Shown: in pieces, positions 47,656 through 57,673 of the stretch | How the letters are laid out: the number at the start of each line of letters is the position of its first letter | How positions within the stretch are numbered: position 1 is the first letter of the stretch | Assembly (NCBI RefSeq): GCF_963678635.1 | Contig: NC_087065.1 | Coordinates: 2,232,001-2,296,000 of the forward strand | Reading direction: 5' to 3' | DNA from: Symsagittifera roscoffensis | Lineage: Eukaryota; Xenacoelomorpha; Acoela; Convolutidae | DNA length: 64,000 bases | The notes under the pieces: model-generated | What the model was told of the DNA's origin: nothing | Database searches by the model: none | The model's input: only the letters and a program-made list of their open reading frames with translations | Program-made: the position numbers and the translations under genes

Positions 47656-50489
47656 TTGTTACATCAGGGGGAACCCAGTTTGTTCCAACTGCCGTCTAAC
47701 ATGTCTGACATACCTTACCTGTCGAGTAATTGTTACATCAGGGGAAAACCAGGTTGTTGCAACTGCCGTCTAGCATGTCTGACATATCGTACTTGTCGAG
47801 TAATTGTTACATCAGGGGGAACCCAGTTTGTTCCAACTGCCGTCTAACAGGTCTGACATACCTTACCTGTCGAGTGATTGTTGCATCAGGGGAAACCCAG
47901 GTTGTTCCAACTGCCCTCTAACATGTCTGATATACTTTACCTGTCGAGTTATTGTTACATCAGGGGAAACCCAGGTTGTTCCAACTGCCCTCTAACATGT
48001 CTGATATACTTTACCTGTCGAGTTATTGTAACATCAGGGGAAACCCAGTTTGTTCCAATTGCCGTCTAACATTTCTGACATACCTTACCTGTCGAGTAAT
48101 TGTTACATCAGGGGAAACCCAGGTTGTTCCAACTGACCTCTAACATGTCTGACATACCTTACCTGTCGAGTAATTGTTTCATCAGGGGAAACCCAGGTTG
48201 TTACAACTGCCGTGTAACATGTCTGACATACCTTACCTGTCGAGTAATTGTTACATCAGGGGAAACCCAGGGTGTTCCAACTGCCGTCTAACATTTCTGA
48301 CATACCTTACTTGTCGAGTAATTGTTAAATCAGGGAGAACCCAGTTTGTTCCAACTGCCGTCTAACATGTCTGATATACCTTACCTGTCGAGTGGTGTTA
48401 CATCAGAGGAAACCCAGGTTGTTGCAACTGCCCTCTAACATGTCTGACATACTTTACCTGTCGAGTAATTGTTACATCAGGGGAAACCGAGGTTGTTCCA
48501 ACTGCCGTCTAACATGCCGGACATACCTTACATATCGAGTAATTGTTACATCAGGGGAAACCCAGTTTGTTCCAATTGCCGTCTAACATTTCTGACATAC
48601 CTTACCTGTCGAGTAATTGTTACATCAGGGGAAACCCAGGTTGTTCCAACTGACCTCTAACATGTCTGACATACCTTACCTGTCGAGTAATTGTTTCATC
48701 AGGGGAAACCCAGGTTGTTAAAACTGCCGTCTAACATGTCTGACATACCTTACCTGTCGAGTAATTGTTACATCAGGGGAAACCCAGGGTGTTCCAACTG
48801 CCGTCTAACATTTCTGACATACCTTACTTGTCGAGTAATTGTTAAATCAGGGAGAACCCAGTTTGTTCCAACTGCCGTCTAACATGTCTGATATACCTTA
48901 CCTGTCGAGTAATTGTTATATCAGTGGAAACCCAGGTTGTTTCAACTGCCGTCTAACATGTCTGACATACCTTACCTGTCGAGTAATTGTTACATCAGGG
49001 GAAACCCAGGTTGTTTCAACTGCCGTCTAATATGTCTCACATACCTTACCTGTCGAGTAATTGTTATATCAGGGGAAACCCAGGTTGTTCCAACTGCCGT
49101 ATAACATTTCTGACATACCTTAAATGTCGAGTAATTTATACATCACGAGAAACCCAATTTGTTCCAACTGCCGTCTAACATTTCTGACATACCTTACCAG
49201 TCGAGTAATTGTTACATCAGGGGAAACCCAGGTTGTTCCAACTGCCGTCTAACATTTCTGACATACCTTACCAGTCGAGTAATTCTTACATCAGGGGAAA
49301 CACAGGTTGTTCCAACTGCCATCTAACGTGTCGGACATACCTTACCTGTCGAGTAATTGTTACATCAGGGCAAATCCAGGTTGTTCCAACTGCCGTCTAA
49401 CATTTCTGACATACCTTACCTGTCGAGTAATTGTTACATCAGGGGAAACCCAGGTTGTTCCACATGCCGTGAAACATTTTTGACATACCTTACCTGTCGA
49501 GTAATTCATACATCGGGGGGAACCCAGTTTGTTCCAACTGCCGTCTAACATGTCTGACATACCTTACCTGTCGAGTAATTGTTACATCAGGGGAAACCCA
49601 GGTTGTTTCAACTGCCGTCTAATATGTCTGACATACCTTACCTGTCGAGTAATTGTTACATCAGGGGAAACCCAGGTTCTTCCAACTGCCGTCTAACATT
49701 TCTGACATACCTTACCTGTCGACTAATTTATACATCACGAGAAACTCAATTTGTTCCAACTGCCGTCTAACATTTCTGACATACCTTACCAGTCGAGTAA
49801 TTGTTACATCAGGGGAAACACAGGTTGTTCCAACTGCCGTCTAACATGTCGGACATACCTTACTTGTCGAGTAATTGTTACATCAGGGCAAATCCAGGTT
49901 TTTCCAACTGCCGTCTAACATTTCTGATATACCCTACCTGTCGAGTAATTGTTACATCAGGGGAAACACAGGTTGTTCCAACTGCCGTCTAACATGTCTG
50001 ACATACCTTAACTGTCGATTAATTGTTACATCAGGGAAACCCAGGTTGTTCCAACTGCCGTCTAACATGCCTGACATACCTTACCTGTCGAGTAACTATT
50101 ACATCAGGGTAACTCAGTTTTTCCAACTGCCGTCTAACATGTCGGACATACCTTACCTGTCGAGTAATTGTTTCATCAGGGGAAACCCAGGTTGTTCCAA
50201 CTGCCGTCTAATATGTCTGACATACCTTACTTGTCGAGTAATTGTTACATCAGGGGAAACCCAGGTTGTTCCAACTGCCGTCTAACATGTCTGACATACC
50301 TTACCTGTCGAGTAATTCATACATCGGGGGGAACCCAGTATGTTCCAACTGCCGTCTGACATTTCTGACATACCTTACCTGTCGAGTAATTGTTACATCA
50401 GGGGAAACCCAGGTTGTTCCAACTGCCGTCTAATTTTTCTGAAATACCTTACCTGTCGAGTAATTGTTACATCAGGGGAAACCCAGGTT

Positions 50490-51062
50490 AGTAGTAGATG
50501 TTGGAGGTGATCAGGGGGGGGGGGGGTAGGGAATAGAGAATATATAGAGCATCCGGTCAGCAGGCTATGTATTAAGGTTGGGTATAGAGTCTACAATGTA
50601 TTAAGATAGGGAAAACCGATGGTAAGGTTTTATGGTTTGTGTGATGGTAAGATAATGGCTAGAAAAACGTAAATTTTTGTTTTTGTCTAGTTTTTTTGCA
50701 AAAATGTCGGCGCGTGTTAACTAATTTGTGAATATTGAAGGTTAGTTACGTGTAGGTTGTGTAATGATGGATTTTCGATTTGTTTTTTGATACATGGTAT
50801 GTCAATGGTAAGAGTTTTTGGGATAAAAATTTCAAAAAAAACTTCAAAACACGATAAGGTTAGCTATTATTTGACCTAATTCATTAAATAATCTTTCTTT
50901 CTATCTAATTGAAACGATAATCTTACTTTCTGTCTAATTGAAACAATGCTGAAACCTACAGTGACCTCGAAAAAAAATCAAGTTTTTTGAGAAAAAAAAA
51001 AAATAAATTACAAAAAAAAGTATATAAATCACTGCACTGTATAACAAGTATACCGCAACATT
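50490..51062. other. AT-rich spacer between satellite and polB cluster
   Basis: No gene seen. It has a run of 13 G at 50514-50526 shortly after the end of the satellite, A/T-rich low-complexity sequence, and an imperfect tandem duplication of about 30 bp at about 50887-50946 (ATAATCTTTCTTTCTATCTA, then a near copy). Confidence 0.6.
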
Positions 51063-54000
51063 TTACATTTTAATATCATAAAACCAATATAACACGACAT
51101 GATGAATATTTTTACTACACCAGATCAGATCTTGTAAGTTCAATGGTTTTGTATGAATTCCATCATCTTGTACTTGTCTTTTTGGATAAAAAAGGCTTAG
51201 TCCTTTCTTTGTCTGTTCATATGTGGCCACCATATGATTTATAGTTCTGAATACTCTGTTAGTAGATGTAAGATTAATTGCTTCATCAAGCACTCTCCTG
51301 TATTGTGACATGGGCCGTCTCCAGAATCTTCTAGAACCCGTTTATTTAATCCTTTACTGCTAAATTTGAACTTATCTGACTTGTTGTCATAGCAGCAATA
51401 TGTCTAGCTACACAAACATAGCATTTCTGTACATCTAAACTCTTCTTTAAAAACTCCCGGCTCCCGCTTATCATGCTTTTTATGCGTAATGCAACACGTT
51501 CGAGGAAAGAAATTCGATTTTGCATCCGCCTTGAAAGAGTCTCTGCAGTCATTTTTCCTCAATTTTTCCCAAGCAGCTCTCTTATCTGGTTTGATACAGT
51601 CGTTTATATTCTCTTCAGCAAGTGCCAAGTAAAAAGAGTCTGTGTCCATCTCCAACTCTTCAAATTTATTCACATCGCAGAATTTGTCAAAGAAGTTATA
51701 GTAGAGCTCCAACATTCTCAGTTTTGCATACTGAAGTATGAAAAAACCAACAATGATGGGTTTTCGGTGCTCAATGGTTGATTTCATTAACTCCACCTCA
51801 TATAAGTCCTTCTCAACTGAGTTAAGTCTCCTAAACAGTGGTTCATTGATTGCCTCATGGGTTTTTTCATCGTTCAGATATTTTGTGATTGTATGTCTCG
51901 ATCTATCCATGATCTGATATCCATACGAAGAATTACCCAAAATTTTCATTGTTTCTGCTACAACTCCTCACAAAGGGTTTTCATCTCCTTCTTTTCTAGC
52001 ATCAAACAATGACTGAACGAAATTATTAAAGCATTTCCGAGGAGAATATTGAACAAATCGGTAAATTTTGGTGCACTGCAATCCAAGTTCCATATAAAAG
52101 TTGAAGAGAGGAGTTATAACTGCTCCATTTTCCAGCTTGAAACTAGATATCAGCATTCTCTGAGGATGCTTTAACATTCCGTTCTCGATCCCATAGTTTT
52201 TCATGTAATCTCCAATATCATCTCTTCCGACCTCTTTTTTTTGAAAATTGGAGGAAAATTCGCAATCTTTGATTTTAGCTCATCTGGAACAGCTAAGTCG
52301 CACTGAACGTAGCCAAAAAGAGATCCATCTTTTATTTTTGCTAGAAGTGAGTCTGTAGAAAGAGGTCTTTTATAGGGAAAGTGGGTTCTGACGTGATTTT
52401 TGATCTTGTCATCGGTTTTGAATTTTTCCCACCAGTCACAATCCCACATGTCTTCCACTTTGTATCCTTTCTCTTTAATGTATTCTCGTCGCATATCATC
52501 CGTCTCTCTCTTCTTGTTTCCTCGCTCAATATCCTGTTCTGTTAAGGAGAGACGAGCTTCTTGACAGGAACAGAAGTGTTAATAACATCCCATTGCTTCA
52601 AACACTGTCTTACAGTGATCACAATAACCATCCACATTAAAACAGTCGATTTTTTTTTCTGTTTTCCAGATGTAAAAAAGCTCTCAATTTTACACTCTGG
52701 TCTTGATTCTTGACAGTAAAACATGACCATATTCTCAAAGTTGCGAGTTGGATTATGTCTAGCCTTCAATTTCTGCATTTCAGTGTCAAATTCCCATCTC
52801 GTGTACACTCCTGTTGGCATATCTTGACACATTGAGAAAGGGTAAAGCTGGCTTGCATCAATTCCAACGATTGATTTACAAACATTTGATGAATTTCTGA
52901 TGTATGTTTCATCAACTACAGCTTTTCGAGTGAAAACAATGGAAAGTCCACCCATCATAACCTCTCTTATTTTTTCACACAAGTCTTTATCACTTTCGCA
53001 AAATGGATAAAACTTATAATTTGTGGATTTGTGTGGACACATGTTTGCTAGAATTTGAAGTGTGCAGCCAAGTTTTAACATATCTATCCCTTCTTTGTTA
53101 TGATAAAACTGAATCATTTTTTTCATTACCTCCAGGGTTGGAACTACATCTTTGTTGTTGTACCACTTCAAACAATCTTTGAACACTGTCATTCCATTTT
53201 TCTTCCAAGTCTCTTGTAAGTAATTGTAATTATCCAAACCAGATGGAGGAACAGTCTTGATTTGAAGCTTTTTCAGTGCCTGTTGTTCGTCAAACCCACT
53301 TTTTCCTAGCTTCTCATAATCAATGAAGTCTTTGTTTAGAGGATTGTTGTTTCTAAGTTTACTGAAAAAGGCTTCATACGGTGGCAATTCAGAAAAGTCA
53401 AGTTTGTCTGAGTTATCAAACCACTCATAGGGAAAGAATCCTTTCGTTTCGCTCGCTAGCTTTATAGGCTTTGAGAAAGGAGTCCAAAGTAGTTTCCCCT
53501 CCCAGAAACTTCATTATGTCGAGAAATTGTACATCTCCAAACTTGAAAGATATAAAGTCATTTGCTTTTTTGATTACGGATGTTTCTTGTTCTTTATCGC
53601 GAATTAAATAAAGAATTAAGTATGATTTGATCAAATTCAAATCATATCTACCGCTGTTAAATCCAAAAACAGGTAAAGTGTTTACCTATCTCTCCAGACG
53701 TTGTTTCAAATCAATTGATTTTTCTGAATTCGCAAGAATTGTGTTGACATATCTGCTTCTTCCGAATCTTCAATGCATTCGTCTTCGTACTCAAATTTAT
53801 TGCTTGAATAATTTTTACCACGTTCGTTCAGCTGATCAAAGATCTTTTCCATTCTTTCATTGACAGCTACTTCAATATCTTGAAATTTTGTTCTCATCTC
53901 CAACTTACTTTTCTCAGCCAACAGCTCGAGCTTGCTTACAAAATCAATAATCAAGTTCTGTGGATCCTTGTTGTACAAAAAGATGGGTTCATCAATGAGA

Positions 54001-55166
54001 TTCGATGATATAGAGACTGAAATTGGAACGTGTTTTCCAATCCAGGTAGTAGTTTACGTCATTTTTAGTTCCTCTTTGGGAACACAAATCAACTCAAAAT
54101 CGAAAATTGCTAGATTATTAAAAAGTTTGTTATCTTCAGAAACTGGAAGATTGAATCCTTCTAGCTTTTCAAACAAGGTTTCTCGAAGCTCAAAGGGTAA
54201 ATATGTTTCACTCGGTCCTTGCATCTCAAATCTGATGTAAAATCTGTAAAGTATCTGGAAGTGTGAGAGTCGAGATCTTTGTGTCCGTTCATGTACATTG
54301 CCAATGCGCGGAAAAGACACAAATGATCTTTGTAAGGTTCCTTGTCCTTGTTAGGTTTTTCAGTAGAGGTTCGGGTAAGACAGCGTCTGGACATCCCATT
54401 GGGATGTTTTTCAGCAAAGCAGCAAAAAATGTAACGTTAGCAATCAACTTGAATCGCCACTTTGTGTTCTGCCGTTCTTGGGTACATTGCTCCACAATAT
54501 CAAATTTTTCTACTTTTCCTTTGATTGTTATCAAATCCGCTTTAGTACAAAGTAAGTTGGATTTTTCAAACAGAGTTTTGTTTTCATGGGCGTAGAAATA
54601 TCGTTATTCACCAGTCTCAATATTTTGAAAAACAAAACCCTGAGCATTGTTGATTTTGGCTGCAAAATCGAGCTTGTTGAAGACTTCTTCAAGTTTCTCG
54701 TTATTTATTTTAGTATCTAACTTGGACATTTGGAAGTTAAATACCTTATGTCTCCCATTTTCCATCTCCGTATCCACCAGAAAATGTTGACAAGCACTAA
54801 GTTCCTCCTTTAGTTTTCAACATCTTCCCCTTCTTCCTCCACAATCTTGTTCAAGTCGGCTACCGTATCACTGGGTTTCCGTTGTTTTGCTCCATGTTCT
54901 TTTCTCCGATGTTGTTGGAGAGAGTAGTAACTTGGGAACTCTTGTTCACAAGAAGGACAAACCGTCGACTGCTTCGAGCTTGGTTGACCATACTTTTTAG
55001 CCATATGATAGCTCATATCTTGTTGATTATAAGTAAAATACTTAGAATCAGTGCAAAAAGTAACTCCTTTAGAACAATTTTTTTGATGGCTAGCAGCATC
55101 CGTTCTCCTGTATTCCCGACCACAGTCCTCACATTTGACTTTCTCGTTTCGATTAAGGGCAGGCAT
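51063..55166 (-). pseudogene. polB: Family B DNA polymerase (Polinton/adintovirus-like), copy 1
   Basis: Read right to left this is one long protein-primed-type family B polymerase. In order it has an N-terminal Zn-finger segment, ExoI FDFE (54093-54104), ExoII FNSGRYDLN (about 53633-53665), motif A DASQLYP (about 52836-52865), motif B in NSSYG (51921-51947) and motif C DTDS (51632-51646), then a conserved tail to 51063. It would copy a linear virus-like element. At least ten breaks are seen: frame changes near 54812, 54380, 54210, 53715, 53440, 52660, 52235 and 51320, and in-frame stops at 54604-54606, just after FDFE (about 54057), between motifs A and B (about 51968), and after motif C (about 51404). 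It is therefore not functional as read, unless homopolymer errors account for some of the breaks. It is divergent from the plus-strand ORFs at 55702-57313. Confidence 0.9.
54810..55166 (-). CDS. N-terminal zinc-finger segment of polB copy 1
   Basis: This is a 118-residue open segment starting at ATG 55166. One putative zinc-binding site is CEDCGREYRRTDAASHQKNC (residues about 13-32). The second is a C2H2 finger with CPSCEQEF and HRRKEHG (about 70-92). This Zn-finger segment commonly precedes the polymerase in the invertebrate PolB proteins I recall. It ends at TAA 54810-54812, just where the polymerase frame moves, so it is probably the intact start of the broken gene and not a separate protein. 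Start choice: it is the first ATG after the TATA-like box at 55340. Confidence 0.7.
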   Translation of the reverse strand: MPALNRNEKVKCEDCGREYRRTDAASHQKNCSKGVTFCTDSKYFTYNQQDMSYHMAKKYGQPSSKQSTVCPSCEQEFPSYYSLQQHRRKEHGAKQRKPSDTVADLNKIVEEEGEDVEN

Positions 55167-55289
55167 TATCTAAAAAAATTGGGACTTAAGAAATGTTCCA
55201 AAATTAAAAGTTTAAAGTACCAATTGAATGAAAATACTTCCTTTCGTGAAGTAACGAACTATAAAATTTGAAGTAAAATTGAATTAACT

Positions 55290-55347
55290 GTTTCTGATTG
55301 GCAAACAAAATGAATGATCTAACCCAATAAAATAAGTGTTTTTATAC
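55290..55347 (-). promoter_or_regulatory. Likely polB promoter (CCAAT and TATA, minus strand)
   Basis: On the minus strand, TATAAAAA lies at 55340-55347, about 175 nt upstream of the polB ATG (55166). CCAAT lies on the same strand near 55297. The CRE repeats lie immediately upstream of the TATA box, a normal enhancer-promoter order. Confidence 0.5.
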
Positions 55348-55353
55348 TATCAA

Positions 55354-55570
55354 TGACGCCTACGCAATCATCCTTTTACGGTAATGACGTCAGTCTTTGA
55401 AAAGAAGTGACGTCAAAGCCTACGCAATTTTCCTTTTATGGTAATGACGTCATTCTATATTTAGAAGTTACGTACACCCATACAGTTTTCTTTTTATGGT
55501 AATGACGTCATTCTATGAATAGAAGTGACGTCAACACCCACGCAATTTTCCTTTTATGGTAATGACGTCA
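55354..55570. promoter_or_regulatory. CRE (TGACGTCA) repeat control region between divergent genes
   Basis: Four imperfect tandem units of about 59 bp carry six perfect TGACGTCA palindromes at 55385-55392, 55408-55415, 55445-55452, 55503-55510, 55526-55533 and 55563-55570, plus degenerate forms near 55354 and 55467. TGACGTCA is the binding site of the CREB/ATF bZIP family. Each unit also has CCTTTTATGG just before the first site. It lies between minus-strand polB and plus-strand ORFs, like a viral enhancer serving both directions. Confidence 0.75.
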
Positions 55571-55584
55571 TCATCACGTTTTTC

Positions 55585-55640
55585 CTTGGAAAATTCTATA
55601 ATTTTCGGAAAATTCTAGAATTTTCCAGAAAAATTCTCAA
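55585..55640. repeat. Palindrome with heat-shock-element-like core
   Basis: GGAAAATTCTAGAATTTTCC at 55607-55626 is a perfect 20-bp palindrome containing TTCTAGAA, the core of a heat-shock element. It is flanked by further GGAAAATTCT and AGAAAAATTCT half sites from 55588 to 55637. It adjoins the CRE repeats on the plus-strand gene side, so it may be a second regulatory site or part of an origin. No TATA box is evident between it and the ATG at 55702. Confidence 0.5.
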
Positions 55641-55701
55641 CCAAACAAAACTAAGCAGTTTCTAGACATAACATTAGATCCAAAATATTCATTTTTGAAG
55701 A

Positions 55702-56288
55702 ATGTCAATTAACAAGCATTTGAACTTCCTCGAACTACTCTACAAGAAAAAAGAAAAAATTCCGTGTGATTTCCTTATTGATGAAATAGATGTAGATTCT
55801 TACTTTTTTCACAATTTTTTGGACGTTTATATTGTCCAAAATAGAGTTACTCGACAAAGTAAAGGTCTCTTTAGGGAAACTTAATCAATCAAAGAGTTTA
55901 TTTTTGATCCAAATTTTGCGTATCAAAGTAATAAACTTACTGCTGAGTTACACTTGACTAGAAAAGAAATTTTGTTTATTTTAGAAAATTTGAAGTTAAT
56001 AAAAAAGTCGTACGGTAATATTTCAAAGACTCTTTTTATTCCATATCCAACTCCCAAATTTGTCAAAACTCCCCAGCAAAGTTCTTTATTCCTCCATTTT
56101 TTTAAGAACTTTCAAAGTTCAAAATCTTGCATGATCAGGTTTGGTATCAGATTTAAAAGATTTGGTTCGAAAAATTCATCAACTTTGAGTTATCGTCTCA
56201 AATCTACATCAAAATCAAAGAAATTGAACATCTGCTGAAAAATCAGCAATTTCTCATCGATTATATACAAAAACTTCATTTAACTTGA
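55702..56288 (+). pseudogene. Broken ORF of ~195 codons, unknown, coiled-coil-like end
   Basis: ATG 55702 opens a frame that meets TAA at 55882-55884 but continues open in the same frame to about 56100. Beyond that the coding-like frame changes at least twice. The last part (about 56185-56285), in a different frame, reads as an amphipathic Ile/Lys/Glu-rich helix that ends at TGA 56286-56288. The protein is Lys/Phe/Ile rich with no recognised domain. It is the first gene after the CRE control region and overlaps the next ORF by one base (TGATG). It is probably an inactivated accessory gene of the virus-like element. Confidence 0.5.
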
Positions 56289-56446
56289 TGAGAAGACTTG
56301 CAGAGATGCTCGTTTTATTAATTTTTCTTCTTTTGTTACTTATATCGGCAATAATTCTTATTTTTACAGCAAACAACTTTTGGTCATTTATTTTTGCGAT
56401 TGCTTTTGTGTACATTTTTACTTATTTGGAAGACTTAAGTCCTTAA
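56288..56446 (+). CDS. Small two-segment membrane protein (52 aa)
   Basis: ATG 56288 to TAA 56444-56446 gives 52 residues. A short basic start (MRRLAEM) is followed by two hydrophobic stretches, about residues 8-27 (Leu/Ile rich) and 31-45 (Phe/Ile/Val rich), and a polar end LEDLSP. This is the shape of a small viral membrane protein. The start overlaps the previous stop as TGATG, an arrangement used for stop-restart translation. AATAAA at 56573-56578 may end this transcript. No homologue is recognised. Confidence 0.5.
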   Translation: MRRLAEMLVLLIFLLLLLISAIILIFTANNFWSFIFAIAFVYIFTYLEDLSP

Positions 56447-56830
56447 AAGGTAAATTATTGTCTGATTGGATACAATAACTTGAACCAAAATGAACATTTT
56501 TGTGATTCGAAACGACAATGTGTAAAAATGGAGCTTTGTTTCCAATTGGACATTAGTTTTCTGTAAGAATTCAATAAAAGGAAACTAAAATCTGATTGGA
56601 CTTAACTACAATCCAAATAACGAAAATTCATTCTGCTTGGTTAAACCCACACATTCCAGTTGAAGGTACCCCTCTCTCTTAACTAAAAATTATTTTATTT
56701 TTAACTTAACTACCGTCAATTACCTCCTCTCTCAGCTCTAAATACAATAGTTTCAACTTAACCACCTTCAACGTTCTCCCTCTCAACTGTAAATCTTGTT
56801 TTTACTTATTAACTCAATTTAGTGTTCAAA
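56447..56830 (+). promoter_or_regulatory. Spacer with repeated motifs upstream of the acidic ORF
   Basis: No gene seen. It has a poly(A) signal AATAAA at 56573-56578, repeated CTGATTGG (inverted CCAAT) motifs near 56463 and 56591, and three imperfect copies of a 50-60-bp CT-rich segment (CTTAACTACC / CCTCTCTC type) between about 56650 and 56800, directly before the next start codon. It is likely a terminator for the upstream genes and a promoter for the downstream one. Confidence 0.45.
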
Positions 56831-57313
56831 ATGATCTTCTCAGTACAAAACAACAACCATATGTTCGCGGTGGAATTTTCAGCTGATTTAGTACAAATCC
56901 AAGTGCGAGAAACAGTTTGTGGAGTTTTTCTGGCACGAATGGACATCCCAATCCAAGTCTGGCACATAGTGGAAGTGATGCGCAGGGATTTCAACGAACA
57001 TAATTTAACGCAAGTACCCTCTACAGAGAACCAACTTGGAGAAATGCAAATGATGGAGGAAGTGGCCGAGCATGTGGGAATGAACTACCCCGAAATTCCT
57101 GACTCCAGATATGTGGCCCAACCATTCGACGATTTCCTCTTTCCTTGGGAAGAGGGATCTGTAGACAACCCAATTACCATCGAAGAGGATGAGGGCTTCT
57201 CTGAGCCAAGAACTCCAGTCAGCGAACCACCAGTGATGGAGGCAAGACCAGCTTTGCGCTCCATTGAGAACTTGCAAAATTCTTCAGCTGCTCGACAGCT
57301 CTTTGATTTGTGA
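56831..57313 (+). CDS. Acidic 160-aa protein of unknown function
   Basis: ATG 56831 is preferred; the same frame also allows GTG at 56822. The N-terminal 60 residues look globular. The rest is acidic and Pro-rich (DNPITIEEDEGFSEPRTPVS at about 112-131) and ends ARQLFDL. RQLF fits the cyclin-binding RxLF pattern, and an acidic activator role is possible, but both are guesses from short motifs. The stop TGA overlaps a poly(A) signal (AATAAA 57313-57318), typical of compact viral genes. The ORF is intact, unlike its neighbours. A 65-bp piece of it (57050-57114) is copied at 57609-57673. Confidence 0.6.
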   Translation: MIFSVQNNNHMFAVEFSADLVQIQVRETVCGVFLARMDIPIQVWHIVEVMRRDFNEHNLTQVPSTENQLGEMQMMEEVAEHVGMNYPEIPDSRYVAQPFDDFLFPWEEGSVDNPITIEEDEGFSEPRTPVSEPPVMEARPALRSIENLQNSSAARQLFDL

Positions 57314-57608
57314 ATAAAGTGGCTAATGTCTTGTTCTTTCAAATTTAATTGTTTTGCATCTAGTAAATTTATTTTCATGAGATAGGAACAAAGAGATCAT
57401 AGAAAAGTTTATTAAGAAATTTCAATGGTAAAACTTTGTTAAAAATGAAACAAATTCTGCATCTGGTAAATACTTTTATAGAATTTTGTTAGAAAGATGG
57501 CAAAAAAAAAAATTCAACCATTTTTTGCAAGCATGTTAAAAACTTTACACTAATTTTTGCACCATGCAAAAATTTTCATAATTCCTGACTTTTTCATAAT
57601 TCCTGACC
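57314..57608. other. AT-rich spacer before polB copy 2
   Basis: No gene seen. It begins with AATAAA overlapping the previous stop and is A/T rich with homopolymer runs. It ends with two near-adjacent copies of CATAATTCCTGAC (about 57578-57606), whose AATTCCTGAC also occurs in the copied gene fragment that follows. Confidence 0.5.
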
Positions 57609-57673
57609 ATGATGGAGGAAGTGGCCGAGCATGTGGGAATGAACTACCCCGAAATTCCTGACTCCAGATATGT
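57609..57673 (+). repeat. 65-bp copy of a neighbouring gene fragment at a junction
   Basis: Identical by eye to 57050-57114 (inside the acidic ORF), same orientation. It is joined directly to the truncated end of polB copy 2, so on the minus strand the polB frame runs into unrelated codons. AATTCCTGAC occurs at the source and on the left flank, suggesting microhomology-driven template switching. Confidence 0.85.

Larger units (their letters stand above)
18329..50489. repeat. 74-bp satellite array, main part (~435 units)
   Basis: It is the same 74-bp unit as at 1-2279, in phase across the retrotransposon. Subtypes differ at the step before CTGACA (CATGT, CATTT, CGTGT, CAAGT), in ACC versus AAACC, and in ATTGTTACATC versus ATTGTTAAATC. 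Subtypes recur in fixed orders, giving higher-order repeats with periods of 4, 6, 9, 11, 16, 18 and 21 units. Long blocks such as 19032-20209 recur about 1178 bp later. The array stops abruptly after CCCAGGTT at about 50489. No inserted gene was found in it. Overlapping ORFs of 63-165 codons are by-products of the repeat. Confidence 0.97.

Noticed and set aside
1-50489. Hundreds of 63-165-codon ORFs repeating similar peptides
   Set aside because: They follow the 74-bp satellite in all phases, start and stop at unit variants, and have no regulatory context. They reflect low stop density in a tandem repeat.
18329-50489. CRISPR array
   Set aside because: The repeats are contiguous with no unique spacers, the unit is 74 bp and the context is eukaryotic.
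18329-50489. tRNA-derived satellite, because the unit is 74 bp
   Set aside because: I found no A box, B box or cloverleaf-compatible ends on either strand; the length match is coincidental.
54263-54595. Plus-strand ORFs over the polB gene (also at 51473, 53627, 53932 and 54882)
   Set aside because: They are antisense shadows of the minus-strand polymerase, which carries the recognisable motifs.
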